64,000 nucleotides of DNA from Cervus elaphus (GCF_910594005.1 NC_057832.1:106403152-106467151), one strand, 5' to 3'. Positions 31,850 to 43,850 are shown, numbered from the stretch's first letter. Made by a program: numbers and translations. Notes: generated by a model from the sequence alone, not told the origin.

Positions 31850-33004
31850 GAATGTAGCATCAGTTCAGTTCAGTTCAGTCACTCAGTCATGTCCGACTCT
31901 TTGCAACCCCATGAACTGCAGCATGCCAGGCCTCCCTGTCCATCACCAACTCCCGGAGTCCACCCAGATCCATGTCCATGGAGTTGGTGATGCCATCCAA
32001 CCATCTCATCCTCTGTTGTCCCTTTCTCCTCCTGCCCTCAATCTTTCCCAGCATCAGGGGCTTTTCCAGTGAGTCAGCTCTTCACATCAGGTGGCCAAAG
32101 TATTGGAGCTTCAGCTTCACTATCAGTCCTTCCAATGAATATTCAGGACTGATTTCTTTTAGGATGGACAGGTTGGATCTCCTTGCAGTCCAAGGGACTC
32201 TCAAGAATCTTCTCCAACACCACAGTTCAAAAGCAGCAATTATTCGACACTCAGCTTTTTTTATAGTCCAGCTCTCTCATCCATACATGACTACTGGAAA
32301 AACCATAGGCTTGACTAGATGGACCTATGTTGACAAAGTAATGTCTCTGCTTTTTAATATGCAGTCTAGTTTGGTCATAACTTTCCTTCCAAGGAGTAAG
32401 CGTCTTTTAATTTCATGGCTGCAGTCACCATTTGCAGTGATTTTGGAACCCAGAAAAATAAAGTCAGCCGCTGTTTCCACTGTTTCTCCATCTATTTGCC
32501 ATGAAGGGATGGGACTGGATGCCATGATCTTAGTTTTCTGAATGTTGAGCTTTAAGCCAACTTTTTCACTCTCCTCTTTCACTTTCATCAAGAGGCTTTT
32601 TAGTTCCTCTTTGCTTTCTGCCATAAGGGTGGTGCCATCTGCATATCTGAGGTCATTGATATTTCTCCTGGCAATCTTGATTCCAGCTTGTGCTTCATCC
32701 AGGCCAGCATTTCTCATGATGTACTCTGCATATAAGTTAAATAAGCAGGGTGCAACCAGTCTGTTGCAACTAGGTGCAACCAGTCTGTTGTTCCATGTCC
32801 AGTTCTAACTGTTGCTTCCTGATCTGCATACAGATTTCTTTAGAGGCAGGTCGGGTGGTCTGGTATTCTGATCTCTTTAAGAATTTTCCAGAGTTTATTG
32901 TGATCCACACAGTCAAAGGCTTTGGCATAGTTAATAAAGCAGAAATCGATGTTTTTCTGGAACTCTCTTGCTTTTTCAGTGATCCATTTTGATGAATATA
33001 GCAT
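31850..33004 (-). mobile_element. BovB LINE, 5'-truncated, with internal rearrangement
   Basis: Body 31861-32993 on the minus strand, with an 11-bp direct repeat with one mismatch (GAATGTAGCAT 31850-31860 / GAATATAGCAT 32994-33004) as target-site duplication. The 3' end starts with a (CAGTT)n run. An open RT part at 32717-32325 shows LRYADGTTLMAES, so the second active-site Asp is Gly, followed by KLNIQKTKIMAS and a C-terminal stretch. Around 32749-32790 a deletion is filled by a duplicated 18-bp unit. A second frame (33031-32840) holds FINYAKAFDCVDHNKLW. Confidence 0.9.
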
Positions 33005-33234
33005 AGACAAATATAATTTATTCAAATACATGATTTGAGATAGACACCAAAAAGATTAATAATGCTCCAGAAGTGATTGGTTGTGTTGTTCCACTGCCAT
33101 AAGTTTATTATTTTACATATCAAAAATTCTTTATTACATACACTAAAAAGATTTGGAGTTCAGAATGATGTTACTATTATCACAATCTCATATTGCATTT
33201 AACTAAGTAGATGACCACAAAAATATCTTTCATA
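33005..33234. other. Unassigned AT-rich stretch
   Basis: Nothing recognised. Confidence 0.4.
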
Positions 33235-33620
33235 TTACTAGCTCTTCTTAAGTGGGACAATGATAAAATAAAGACTATGTTCTTCCCCTTGAATTTGGTC
33301 AGGGCTTGTGACTGCTCTGACACTTAGAGGGAAAGAGTGATGCTATATGACTTCTGAATCTAGGACATCAAAGAGTTATAGTTTGCTCTTCATTCTTTCT
33401 TGTTATATACATCCTTACATCTCAGAAGCCCCAAAGAAGTCTGACTTTCCTGAAGTTGCTGTGCTAGAGAGACCACTTGGAGAGGTTACAAAGAGAAAGA
33501 AATTCTCAATTGCTGTTCTAGCTTTTGCATTTTCCCAGCTTAGGTGTAAAATATAAGAGGGATTAATGCTTCAGATGACCTCAGTCCCAGCCACCATCTG
33601 TAGAAATTAAACAAAACAAA
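33235..33620 (+). mobile_element. MLT1-type (MaLR) LTR fossil
   Basis: A diverged solo-LTR-like stretch: CTTGAATTTGGTCAGGGCTTG, GACTGCTCTGACACTTAG, a central GTTATAGTTTGCTCTTCATTC block, CCACTTGGAGAGGTTAC and a CAGTCCCAGCCACCATCTG end resemble MLT1 LTRs. It is an old, non-coding remnant of an ERVL-MaLR element, with no internal region. Confidence 0.55.
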
Positions 33621-33900
33621 ATACTCTTAAACATGTTTACAACATGGTTTACTGAATGTTTTAAACCTACTGTTGGGAACTATTGCTCAGAAAAAACAAT
33701 TCCTTTAATATATTACTGCTCACTGACAATGCATCTGGTCACCTAGGAGCTCCGATGGAGATGTACATGTTTACACACACAATTCCCTCTCCAGGCCATG
33801 GATCGAGGAGCAGTTTTGATTTTCAAGTCGTACAGTGTAAGAAATGCATTTTGTCAGGCTTTAATTGCCATAGATATTTATTTCTCTAATGATTTCTGTC
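33621..33900. other. Unassigned stretch
   Basis: Nothing recognised. Confidence 0.4.
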
Positions 33901-33902
33901 AC

Positions 33903-34112
33903 GTGTGTGCTCAGTTGTGTCTGATTCTGTGCAACCCCATGGACTGTAGCCCACCAGGCTCCTCTGTCTAAGAATTTTTTCAGGCAAGAATACTGGAGTG
34001 AGTTGCCATTTCCTACCTCAGGGGATTTTCCTCACCCAGAGAAGATGGGACTTGAGTCCCCTGCATTGGCGGGTAGATTCTTTACCACTGCGCCACCTAC
34101 CTGCCATCCCTG
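33903..34112 (-). mobile_element. Bov-tA SINE
   Basis: Minus-strand Bov-A body (GCTCAGTTGTGTCTGATTCT ...) and reversed tRNA-like head ending CTGCGCCACCTACC. Confidence 0.85.
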
Positions 34113-34115
34113 TAA

Positions 34116-34857
34116 TGGATCTGGGGAAACTAAACCTGGAAAGGAATCACCATTCTAGATGCCATTAAGAACACTTGTGGTTCATGAGAATATCAACATT
34201 AACAAGATTCCAACCTTTATCGATGACTTAGAAGAGTTCAGGACTTCAGTAGAGGAGTTGTTTTTTATGGATGAGCAAAAAATGTGGTTTCTTAAGATGG
34301 AATCAATTCCTGGTGAAGATACTGTTAAGATTGCTGAAATAGCAACAAATGATTTAGAATATTATATAAACTTAGTCGATAAAGCATCTGCAGGGTTTAA
34401 GATTGACTTTAATTTTGAAAGAAGATCAACTGTGAGTTAAATGGTACCAAACAGCACTGATGATACAGAGAAATCACTTGTGAAATGTAGAGTCAGTCAA
34501 CATCTTATTTTAAGGAATAGACATAGTCACTCCAGCTTTCAGGAACCACCACTCTGATTAGTCAGCAACCATCAACATTGAGGCAAGATCATCACTAGAA
34601 GAAGATCATGTCTCACTGAAGGCTCAGATGATGATTAGTATTTTTTAGCCATAAACTATTTTTAAATTAAGTAATGCACATTGGTGTTTTAGACATAATG
34701 CTATTGCACACCTAATAGACTACAGGATAGTATAATACATAAGTTTTTATGTACTGAGAATTCAAAAAAAGTACATGTGACTTGCTTTATTGTAATCATC
34801 GTTTTATTGTGGCCATCTGGAACTGAATCTGCAATATTTCTGAGGTAGCCTGTACAT
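34116..34857 (+). mobile_element. Tigger1-type pogo DNA transposon fossil, 3' part
   Basis: A plus-strand relic of a mammalian Tigger (Tc1/mariner-pogo) transposon. It carries the C-terminal part of the transposase frame (34159-34440), degraded sequence to about 34760, and the terminal inverted-repeat end around 34785-34857 (GACTTGCTTTATTG, TTTTATTGTGGCCATCTGG, CTGAGGTAGCCTGTA), which matches the Tigger terminal repeat in layout. The 5' half is missing. These elements were active early in mammalian evolution, so this copy is old and dead. Confidence 0.78.
34159..34440 (+). pseudogene. Tigger-type transposase, C-terminal fragment
   Basis: The 93-codon open stretch is recognisable as the tail of the pogo-like transposase by DEQKMWFLKMESIPGED, the ATNDLEYYINLVDKA block and NFERRSTVS. 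The N-terminal CENP-B-type DNA-binding domain and the DDE catalytic core are absent, and after residue 93 the frame is broken. It is a fossil and not a host gene. A domesticated role is not suggested, since the start region has no conserved context. Confidence 0.78.
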
Positions 34858-35576
34858 AGAAAACTCTAAGGAATCCATAGGAAAGCTACTCAAGATAATA
34901 AACACATTCACCAAAATTGCAGAGTACAGTATTAACACAAAGAAACCTATTATATTACCAGGAAATTGCAACCTGTAAAAAATCAAAGCAATTCTATTTA
35001 CAATAGTATATGAAGAATAAAATACCTGGAAACCTATTTATTCAAATTAGTGAAAGATTTGAACACTGACAGCTGCAAAATATGCCTGAAAAAAATTAAA
35101 GAAGACAGACATAGGAAAGACATTCCACTTGTATGGATTGAAAGTTTTAATATTATTAAGGTGGCATTATTGCCCAAAGTGATCTACAGAGTCAATTTAA
35201 TTCCTGCCAAAATCCCCACAGCCTCTTCCACAGAAATGAAAAAACATCCTCAGATTCATATGGAATCGCATGGTACTATGAATGGCCAAAACAATCTTGA
35301 AAAAAGGATACAGCTGGAATAGTAATACTTTCCACTTTCAAAAGTTACCACAAAACTACAATAATCAAAAGAATGTGGTAATGGCATAAAGATAGAAATA
35401 GAACTGTGGAGTAAAATTGAGAGTCCAGACATACACCCATACATTTATGGCTAATTGATTTCAGACAAGGGTGCCAAGTCCTTTCAATGAGGGAAAAGAA
35501 TAGTTTCTTCAACAAATGGTACTAGGATGAATTTCCACATGCAAAGAATTGGTGTACCTCTGCCTCACAAAATATA

Positions 35577-36863
35577 CAATTTGTATGGAAATACAAAAAA
35601 CCTTGAATAGCCAAAGTAATCTTGAGAAAGAAGAATGGAACTGGAGGAATCAACCTGCCTGACTTCAGACTCTACTACAAAGCCACAGTCATCAAGACAG
35701 TATGGTACTGGCACAAAGACAGAAATATAGATCAATGGAACAGAATAGAAAGCCCAGAGATAAATCCACGAACCTATGGACACCTTATCTTTGACAAAGG
35801 AGGCAAGGATATACAATGGAAAAAAGACAACCTCTTTAACAAGTGGTGCTGGGAAAACTGGTCAACCACTTGTAAAAGAATGAAACTAGAACACTTTCTA
35901 ACACCATACACAAAAATAAACTCAAAATGGATTAAAGATCTAAAGGTAAGACCAGAAACTATAAAACTCCTAGAGGAGAACATAGGCAAAACACTCTCTG
36001 ACATAAATCACAGCAAGATCCTCTATGACCCACCTCCCAGAATATTGGAAATAAAAGCAAAACTAAACAAATGGGATCCAATGAAACTTAAAAGCTTTTG
36101 CACTACAAAGGAAACTATAAGTAAGGTGAAAAGACAGCCGTCAGATTGGGAGAAAATAATAGCAAATGAAGAAACAGACAAAGGATTAATCTCAAAAATA
36201 TACAAGCAACTCCTGAAGCTCAATTCCAGAAAAATAAATGACCCAATCAAAAAATGGGCCAAAGAACTAAACAGACATTTCTCCAAAGAAGACATACAGA
36301 TGGCTAACAAACACATGAAAAGGTGCTCAACATCACTCATTATTAGAGAAATGCAAATCAAAACCACAATGAGGTACCATTACACGCCAGTCAGGATGGC
36401 TGCTATCCAAAAGACTACAAGCAATAAATGCTGGAGAGGGTGTGGAGAAAAGGGATCCCTCTTACACTGTTGGTGGGAATGCAAACTAGTACAGCCACTA
36501 TGGAAAACAGTGTGGAGATTTCTTAAAAAACTGGAAATAGAACTGCCATATGACCCAGCAATCCCACTTTTGGGCATACACACTGAGGAAACCAGATCTG
36601 AAAGAGACACGTGCACCCCAATGTTCATCGCAGCACTGTTTATAATAGCCAGGACATGGAAGCAACCTAGATGCCCATCAGCAGATGAATGGATAAGGAA
36701 GCTGTGGTACATATACACCATGGAATATTACTCAGCTGTCAAAAAGAATTCATTTGAATCAGTCCTAATGAGATGGATGAAACTGGAGCCCATTATACAG
36801 AGTGAAGTAAGCCAGAAAGATAAAGAACATTACAGCATACTAACACATATATATGGAATTTAG
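35577..36863 (+). pseudogene. L1 ORF2 C-terminal fragment
   Basis: This covers the last about 430 codons of ORF2, including the complete Cys/His segment (CWRGCGEKG ... HCWWEC). An in-frame TGA at 35604-35606 replaces the CGA (Arg) found in the intact copy, a typical CpG-decay change. After it the frame is open to the native stop at 36863. The endonuclease and RT are missing, so there is no activity. Confidence 0.9.
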
Positions 36864-37226
36864 AAAGATGGTAATGATAACCCTATATGCAAAACAGAAA
36901 AAGAGACACAGAAATACAGAACAGACTTTTGAACTCTGTGGGAGAATGTGAGGGTGGGATGTTTCAAAAGAACAGCATGTATACTATCTATGGTGAAACA
37001 GATCACCAGCCCAGGTGGGATGCATGAGACAAGTGCTCGGGCCTGGTGCACTGGGAAGACCCAGAGGAGTCGGGTGAAGAGGGAGGTGGGAGGGGGGATC
37101 GGGATGGGGAATAAGTGTAAATCTATGGCTGATTCATATCAATGTATGACAAAACCCACTGAAATGTTGTGAAGTAATTAGCCTCCAACTAATAAAAAAA
37201 TTAAAAAAAATTAAAAAAAAAAAAAG
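35577..37226 (+). mobile_element. 5'-truncated young L1
   Basis: The plus-strand copy is very similar to the full-length L1 at 1.4-9.0 kb. It starts within ORF2 near the FVWKYKKP block and continues through the ORF2 stop, the 3' UTR (with CCAGCCCAGGTGGGATGCAT and GTAATTAGCCTCCAACTAA) and an A-rich tail (37190-37226). No clear target-site duplication could be found, because both flanks are A-rich old L1 sequence. Confidence 0.9.
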
Positions 37227-37557
37227 AAACTCAAAATGGTTCAGAAATGTAAATATAAGAGCTAAAATCATAAACCTCTTAGAAGAAACCATGAGGATAT
37301 TTTCATGACCTTGAATTTGGCAGTAGATTCTTAGATTTGACAGCAAAAGAACAAACAACAGCAACAACAATGTAGATAAATTGGACTTCATCAATACTGT
37401 AAACTTTTATGCATCAAAGGACATTATTAATAAAGTGAAAAGACAGCCTACAGAATGAGAAAATATTTGCAAACAACATATTTGATGAGGGTTTAATATT
37501 TAAGAACTCTCACAATTCAACAACAAAAGACAAACACCTCAAGTTAAAAATGGGTCA

Positions 37558-37680
37558 AAGGAGTTCCCTGGCAGCCCAGGGGTTGGGACCCTGTGTTCAC
37601 TGCAGAGAGCCCAGTTCTGATCCGCAGTGTGAAAAGTTGTGCAGCGCAGCCAAAAAAAGTGGGGCAGGATCAGGAACTTA
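37558..37680 (+). mobile_element. CHR-type SINE
   Basis: Begins GGAGTTCCCTGGCAGCCCAG, has CACTGCAGAGAGCCCAG and ends GTGCAGCGCAGCCAAAAAAAG. It is inserted in the old L1. Confidence 0.72.
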
Positions 37681-37925
37681 GATACGCATCCCTATGGAGA
37701 AGATATAATAATGGCCCATACCTATGTGAAAATCTGCTCAACATGATTAGTCATTAAAGAAACTCAAATCAAATGTGTTTTGCTTCATAATGGTGTATCA
37801 TTTCACATCAACCAGGATGGTTATAATTTTTAAAAAGATAACAAGTATTGGCAATTATATGGGAAAATGTAATCCATGTGCATTACTGGTGGGTATGTAA
37901 AGCAGTGTAAGTTACCGGGAGAATC

Positions 37926-38518
37926 TGAAAAGAATTAACACTAATTTAAGATCTATAAAGTGCAATAAGAAACCACTAATCTGCAGTTTATATTGACAGC
38001 AATTCTGCTCAAAGGAAAATCTCCTGACTGGTATGAAGAACTGCAGGGGGATGCAGTTTCCCACAGTATAGTCTTCCATCTAGATTAGAAGCCCCAGAAT
38101 CGATACTAGCCAGAAATCCAGGCAGTGGTCCCTCTTCTGCCTTATTCCCTTGTGTGTGTTAGTTGTTCAATCATATCTGACTCTTTGCAACTCCATGGAC
38201 TTATTTCCTTACTGAGTTAATTTTATTCTTCACCTTCTATCTTCCCATCTTTCTCTCTTCCCATACCCATTCCAATAGAGAATTTCCAGTATCAGAACAC
38301 AAAGAAGTGTTGAAGTGGGCAAGTGTTGCAGAGCATTAAGATATTGAATCAGCAGCAAATAGGACAGAAAAGGATTAGGACTGGAGAAACTGAGTAAGAA
38401 ATGCCCCTTTGGAAGGGGGCATTGTCTAAAACAACAGTTTCTAGAAAGAAAAAGCAAAAACAACTTTAGATCATTCACAAGAAAAATTCTTTCCTTTATA
38501 TTAAAAACAAATGCACTT
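37926..38518. other. Mostly unassigned; short Bov-A remnant
   Basis: At 38153-38206 a minus-strand Bov-A remnant is visible (TCAATCATATCTGACTCTTTG then ACTCCATGGACTT). The rest shows nothing recognisable. Confidence 0.5.
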
Positions 38519-39078
38519 TGTGATGGCTAACTGTATGAGTCAACTAAGGGATGCCCAGATAGCTGCTAAAACTTTATTTCTGGATGTGCCTGTGAGAGTA
38601 TTTTCCAGAAGAAACTGGCATTTGAATCAGTAGTCTGAGTAAAGGAGCCATGCCTTCACCAATGTGAATGGGCATCATTCACATAGGACAAAATGGCAAG
38701 GAAAGGGTGAATTCTCTCTTCTAGTCTTTTCTAGAGCTGGACATCCATCTTCTACTGCCCATAGATACTGGAACTCCTGGCTCCTAGGCCTCTGGACTCT
38801 AGAACTTACACCAGTGCCATCCCATTCCTCATTCTCAGGCTTCAGGCCTTGGATTTCATATTACACCATAGGCTCACCTGGATCTCATGTCTTTAGACTC
38901 ATACCAAAATATACCACTAGCTTTCCTGTCTCTCCAGCCTGCAGATGGCATATCAGCCAACAGTGTATCTTCATAGTCTCTATAATTGTGTGTGCCAATT
39001 CCCATAATAATTCTTCTCTTATATATATCTATATATATCCTATTGGTTCTATTCCTCTGGAGAATTCTGACTAATACA
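38519..39078 (+). repeat. Ancient interspersed repeat, family not assigned
   Basis: The 5' part reads GATGGCTAACTGTATGAGTC, then GGGATGCCCAGATAGCTG, GTGCCTGTGAGAGTATTTTCC and GGCATTTGAATCAGTAGTCTG. The 3' end reads CCTATTGGTTCTATTCCTCTGG then CTGACTAATACAC after a TATATATC-rich run. I recognise these blocks as a common old mammalian repeat but cannot name the family with confidence. Apparent frames across it are chance. Confidence 0.5.
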
Positions 39079-40079
39079 CACCGGGTCCAAGATTCTCTGT
39101 TTCAGAACACTTTGTACTCCAGTAAAATTTGACTAGTCAGTATATTTATATACTAGTTCTCTAGTTTAATATCTGGCAAGAGGATTCTAACAATAATTAA
39201 GGTACAGTGATAACAGTTAAGAAGGAAAAGCTTTATCTTCATCTTTATCTCTCTCTTGATGAGTATTATGCTTGCTTAAAGGTAGCTCTTATTTCAAGGA
39301 TAAATAATAGAAGGGATAACTAATATTATCTACAGCATTAGCAGAAAATAGTATGTAGGTTTAACATACATACTTTGAGGCAGTGTTTCCAAATACAGAC
39401 ATCTAATTTAGACCAAAGCATTTCTTGTGTTCTCAATAAAATTTAAGAGAATATGACCTCTAAGATATGAGAAATGAACAAAGAATTGATAAGACTACAG
39501 TTTTAAATGAGAAAAAGTTATGAGAGGCAGATATAAATAAAAAGTTGATGAAAATGTCACAGTAGCTTGTCATAAAATTTTTTGAATAAAGGGCAGAAAT
39601 AAAATATGTATGAGTACAAATAAAGTCAGAGAGGCACTACAGAAAATTAGTGATGAGCAAGATGAACGTGAGATACTCCTTAAGGAAATGAAGAAGAAAT
39701 GGAGGAGATGAAATATAGTATTGATAAGTTTTGGTATTATGATTGATAGATAGTAGATGCTCTGAGAACCCCTTCTCACTACCCCCAAAATGGAATTAGA
39801 ATAGGACACATTTGAAACACTTATTTCTAGGTTCACAATTCTACTCAGCCCTTCAAAGAGGAAGAGGATAGTTTTGGGAATGGTAAGCAAGAGAAAGTCC
39901 AAGGACATTGCCTGGAGCAGTATTACCATGGGGATACCAAGCTTTGAGGCAGCTGAAAGGCATAAGTTTGAACCAATGACCTGTACTGAGCCCAGACTCC
40001 CATGTAGTTGACACTGTTCTTGACAGAAGCAGAAGCAAACTCTCCCTGGAGAAGAGGCATCTTGAATTTAGACAAGGGT
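39079..40079. other. Unassigned AT-rich stretch, no gene
   Basis: No gene or clear repeat was found. The frames near 39570 and 39853 (minus) have no recognisable motif. Confidence 0.4.
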
Positions 40080-40935
40080 CCCACAGACCAGAACCAAACA
40101 ATAATATCTTATCAAAGACCTAACCACTCAAAGAGATAGAACATCTTAAGTAAGAATCAGCAAAAACAATAGAAAAACAGATGCCAAGAACTGTTGAAGA
40201 TGCTGTAATTGTCAGTTATAAATTATAAACTAGTGATGTATAAAGTATTTAAAGAAATAAACAGCACTCTTAAAAAAAAAAACTTCACAAAATGAAATAT
40301 AATTGTGAAATCTAGAACTCCAGTGATGTTTGGAACATCACACACACACACACACCCTAAGAGGATTAAAAGAAAACCTTCTATATCTCATGATAAAACA
40401 AAGAACAATAAAGGCAGAAAGAAGGTATTAAAAGCAGGCAAAAAGAAATGAAAGAATGCCAGTTAGGCAGATAGTAGACTCAAAAGCAATAGTGGAAGCC
40501 AGATGACAGTGAATTAATAGACTCACAGTATTATAAGAAAGAGACTGTCAAGTACAAATGCATACCTAGAAAAATAACCTTTCCAAACAATGGAAAAATA
40601 AGAACATTTTAAGTGAAACAAAAGTGAGTTTGACAAGTAGTCAAGTTCTCTTAAGAAACTTCTACATATCAATAAGAAATCACTCCAACAGAAAAATGGG
40701 CTAAAACATGAACAGACTTTTTACCGATGAGGATACACGAATGATATGGAAACGAGCAAAATTAGTATCAGATGTAAATTAAGAGAACCATGAGCTTTAA
40801 ACCAATTAAATTGACAAAAATGACAACTTCTGAAAATGTCAAAATAGGCATGGATCAGCTTGGATTTTTATAAACTGAGAGTGGGAGTATAAATGTGTTA
40901 AGCAGATTGAAAATAATTTGATATTGCTTTATCAA
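40080..40935 (+). mobile_element. Ancient L1/HAL1-like fragment
   Basis: Diverged plus-strand L1-class sequence: CAACAGAAAAATGGGCTAAA, CATGAACAGACTTTTTACCG, then a CAAAAATGACAACTTCTG and GTGGGAGTATAAATGTG order that matches the 3' half of old L1 ORF2. The 5' part (40140-40560) resembles HAL1-type sequence but is weak. A (CA)n run of about 9 units lies at 40338-40355. Confidence 0.55.
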
Positions 40936-40964
40936 CATGAATATTCACAGCACCTATGCCACAG

Positions 40965-41699
40965 CTCTTGATGAAAGTAAAAGAGGAGAGTGAAAAAGCT
41001 GGCTTAAAACTCAACATGCAAAAAACTAAAATCACGGCATCCAGTCCCATCACTTCATGTAAAGTAAATGGGGAAACAATGGTCACAGTGAGAGACTTTA
41101 TTTTCTTGGGCTCCAAAATGACTGCAGATGGTAACTACCACCATGAAATTAAAAGGCTCTTGCTCCTTGGAAGAAAAGCTATGACCAACCTAGGCAGCAT
41201 ATTAAAAAGCAGAGACATTACTTTGCCAACAAAGGTCTGTCTAGCCAAAGCTATGGCTTTTCCGGTAGTCATGTATGGATGTGAGAGTTGAACCATAAAG
41301 AAAGCTGAGCACCAAAAAATTGATGCTTTTGAACTGTAGTGTTGGAGAAGACTCCTGAGAGTCCCTTGGACTGCAAAGAGATCAAACCAGTCAATTCCGA
41401 AGGAAATCAGTGCTGAATATTCATTGGAATGACTGTTGCTGAAGCTGAAACTCCAATATTTTTAGGCCACCTGATGCGAAGAAGGGACTCATTGGAAAAG
41501 ACCCTGATGCTGGGAAAGATTGAAGGCAGGAGGAGACAGGGAATACAGAGGATAAGATGGTTGGAAGGCATCACCCACTCGATGAACATGAGTTTGAGCA
41601 AGCTCCAGGAGTTGGTGATGGACATGGAAGCCTGGCATGCTGCAGTCCATGGGGTTGCAAAGAGTCGGACACGACTGAGCGACTGAACTGAACTGAACT
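40965..41699 (+). mobile_element. BovB LINE, 3' half
   Basis: Plus-strand BovB from CTCTTGATGAAAGTAAAAGAGG to the terminal GACTGAACTGAACTGAACT repeat, the longest uninterrupted 3' half on this strand. The frame from 40956 gives KAGLKLNMQKTKITASSPIT and FIFLGSKMTADGNYHHEIK up to [12 protein letters not shown], with stops beyond. The upstream RT is missing. Confidence 0.87.
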
Positions 41700-41851
41700 T
41701 CCTCTTTCACCTCCTTGGAGAAAAGTGTGGAATGGAATAAGGAGGAGGGTGCAGCATCAGACACTGGTGTTGCCATGCTTGTGAAGCTCTAACTGTGGAG
41801 TAGTCTGATAGGATTGTTAGTATTTCATATTATGCTTTATAACTTATATTG

Positions 41852-42062
41852 ATGTTGTTGTTGAGTCACTAAATCATGCCCAACTCTTTTGTGACTCCAT
41901 GGACTATAGCCTGCCAGACTTCCTGCCATGGGATTTCCAAGGCAAGAATACTGGAGTGGGCTGCCATTTTCTTCTCCAGGGGATTGTCCCAAACCAGGAG
42001 TTGAACCCGCATCTCTTGCATTGGCAGTCGGTTTCTTTGCCGCTGAGCCACTAGGGAAGCCC
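41852..42062 (-). mobile_element. Bov-tA SINE
   Basis: Minus-strand Bov-A body beginning with GTTGTTGTTGAGTCACTAA and a reversed head ending CACTAGGGAAGCCC. Confidence 0.86.
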
Positions 42063-42599
42063 TCCAGGTATGTTATCTATAGCTTTTTTTTTTTTTTTTT
42101 GCATGTCAACCATTAATATTAAAATATTTAAAATATATACATATAAAAGAACAGTTGACATACCCCTTTCATTTTGGATATAAATTACTGATAGCTTGAC
42201 TTTCTAAAGAAGAGAAAATAACAAATGGAAATAGAGCAATAACCTCAGTAAAAAATTCTGATCTGAAGAAAAGTCAATTAAAATCATTGAAAATATATAG
42301 TAATATTTTTCTCTTAAAGTATGCTCCAGTAAGCAATTACAGAAACATACAGACTAAAAAATAAAATAATACAAAAATTAAAAATAAAAGATTACTTACA
42401 AAGAAAGAAGAATTAGATGATGGATGATACAAGTTTTATTCATTTTTTAATAAATGAGGGAGAGAGGGTTATATGTCTATCCAGACCGTCCAAGGCAGGA
42501 AAATTAATAAGAAATGTAGCACGTTACTAGTAGAAAGAATGAGAAGGGTGACTTTAGATTTATCCTCTACATAAATAAATTCAGGAAGACAATGAAACA
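42063..42599. other. Unassigned AT-rich stretch
   Basis: A T-tract at 42083-42101; otherwise nothing recognisable. Confidence 0.4.
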
Positions 42600-43060
42600 A
42601 TTTTTTAAACAGAATTAAAATTGTAATAGTGAAAAATGGAAGCAATTCAAGTGACCAATAATAAGAAAATGTTTAGATTTGGCTATAACCATCCCAGGAA
42701 TGTCATCTATGCCCTAAAAATAAGATACTCCTCAAAACTCTCAGGGTTATCAAAAATAAGTAACATCTGAAAAACTGTCATGGCCACAAAAAGCCTTAAT
42801 CCTGAGTGATAATCAAAGATGTGAAAAAGATTATCAAACATAATTCTGCATTTCAACACTATTCATAATAATTGGGGATATGAAACAATCTAAATATCGA
42901 GTGATAAGAAAATGGTTTTTAAAATTTTGATATGTGCCTACTATGAGGCACTATTCAACTATTGTTAGTCAAGCTTATGACATTGTGAATTAAGTGAGAT
43001 AAGACTATACCAAATAAGAAATAGGTTATAAAACAACATACAGCAAAATGTCTGTGTCTG
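42600..43060 (+). mobile_element. Possible ancient L1 fragment
   Basis: CACTATTCATAATAATTGGGG, ATGAAACAATCTAAATATCG and GTGATAAGAAAATGG follow the order of the old L1 ORF2 3' end. Divergence is high and the limits are uncertain. Confidence 0.4.
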
Positions 43061-43729
43061 ACCGGCTTCAGAATGTCTAACATGTCTATTTAGAAGTTTT
43101 GTGTTTTTTTTCCCACCTACGTCCCCATGATGACCTGGATACAATAGGTAAGACCATATTGACCTTTTAACCTTGCCAAGTTCTTTGCTAGCCAGTGGCT
43201 TAGGAAGTACTTGAGTACAGTTTATGGTCACTCAAGGATAATAGGGACCATTCAGAACAGTTGGACTTTCTCTGTTAGGGAATTTAAATAGAATTTAAAC
43301 AGAGAGTTGAGCAGATTTTAGTAGGTATGTTACTCAAAAAATAAACCAAACAAAACATCTGGAAGATAGACTTGATATGGAAATCACCCACATCACAGCA
43401 GTGATAGAGCACTAGATCATGAAACTTTGATCTGCAAAGTTTGATCTGCAAACCAAAACTTTGCTACTGCAACTTGATAGGTAGACCTCATTTGGCATCT
43501 AGATGACTTTCCTATCCTAATTTGTATGCCTGTCTCTATAAGGACAAATCATATTACTTTGTGCACAATGTTACATTACCTGAGATTACTCTGTTCTCTT
43601 TGAAACCAAAGAGCCTAACTGATGCAGGACTGCACTATCCCAATCTTGTAATTGTCACTTTTGACTGATGTGTCTATGCAGACATTGAAGATTAACTAAA
43701 ATGAAATATAGCAGAATATTAACACATGT
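43061..43729. other. Unassigned stretch, no gene
   Basis: No recognised feature was found. Confidence 0.4.
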
Positions 43730-43850
43730 TTATTCAAATACATATTGAGTGCTTACAGTGGGCCTGACACCGCCCCAAGCACAGGAAGACAGCAGTGAGA
43801 ATCAAACACTTGCCTTCCTAGAGCTTGTATTATGGTGGGATTCTGACAGT
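43730..43850 (+). repeat. L2-like LINE fragment
   Basis: ATATTGAGTGCTTACAGTGG, CCAAGCACAGGAAGACAGCAG and CTTCCTAGAGCTTGTATTATGG follow the conserved 3' end of ancient L2 LINEs. Confidence 0.55.

Larger units (their letters stand above)
34858..37925 (+). mobile_element. Ancient L1 (L1M type) split by a young L1 and a CHR SINE
   Basis: The plus-strand old L1 ORF2 occurs in three pieces: 34858-35576, 37227-37557 and 37681-37925. Stretches such as KEDRHRKDIPLVWIESFNII and LLPKVIYRVNLIPAKIPT are clear L1 ORF2 sequence with many stops. The 35576/37227 join falls where ORF2 reads TPYTK / INSKW in the intact copy. So the young L1 inserted, in the same orientation, into an A-rich part of an older relative. 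The third piece runs to about the GGxWECK region. Confidence 0.78.

Noticed and set aside
35577..37226. A target-site duplication for the 35.6-kb L1
   Set aside because: Both flanks are A-rich old L1 DNA. Several short matches can be made but none is convincing.
38664..39074. A 136-codon plus-strand frame
   Set aside because: Lies wholly in an old interspersed repeat, ends in a TATATA-rich run, and shows no domain.
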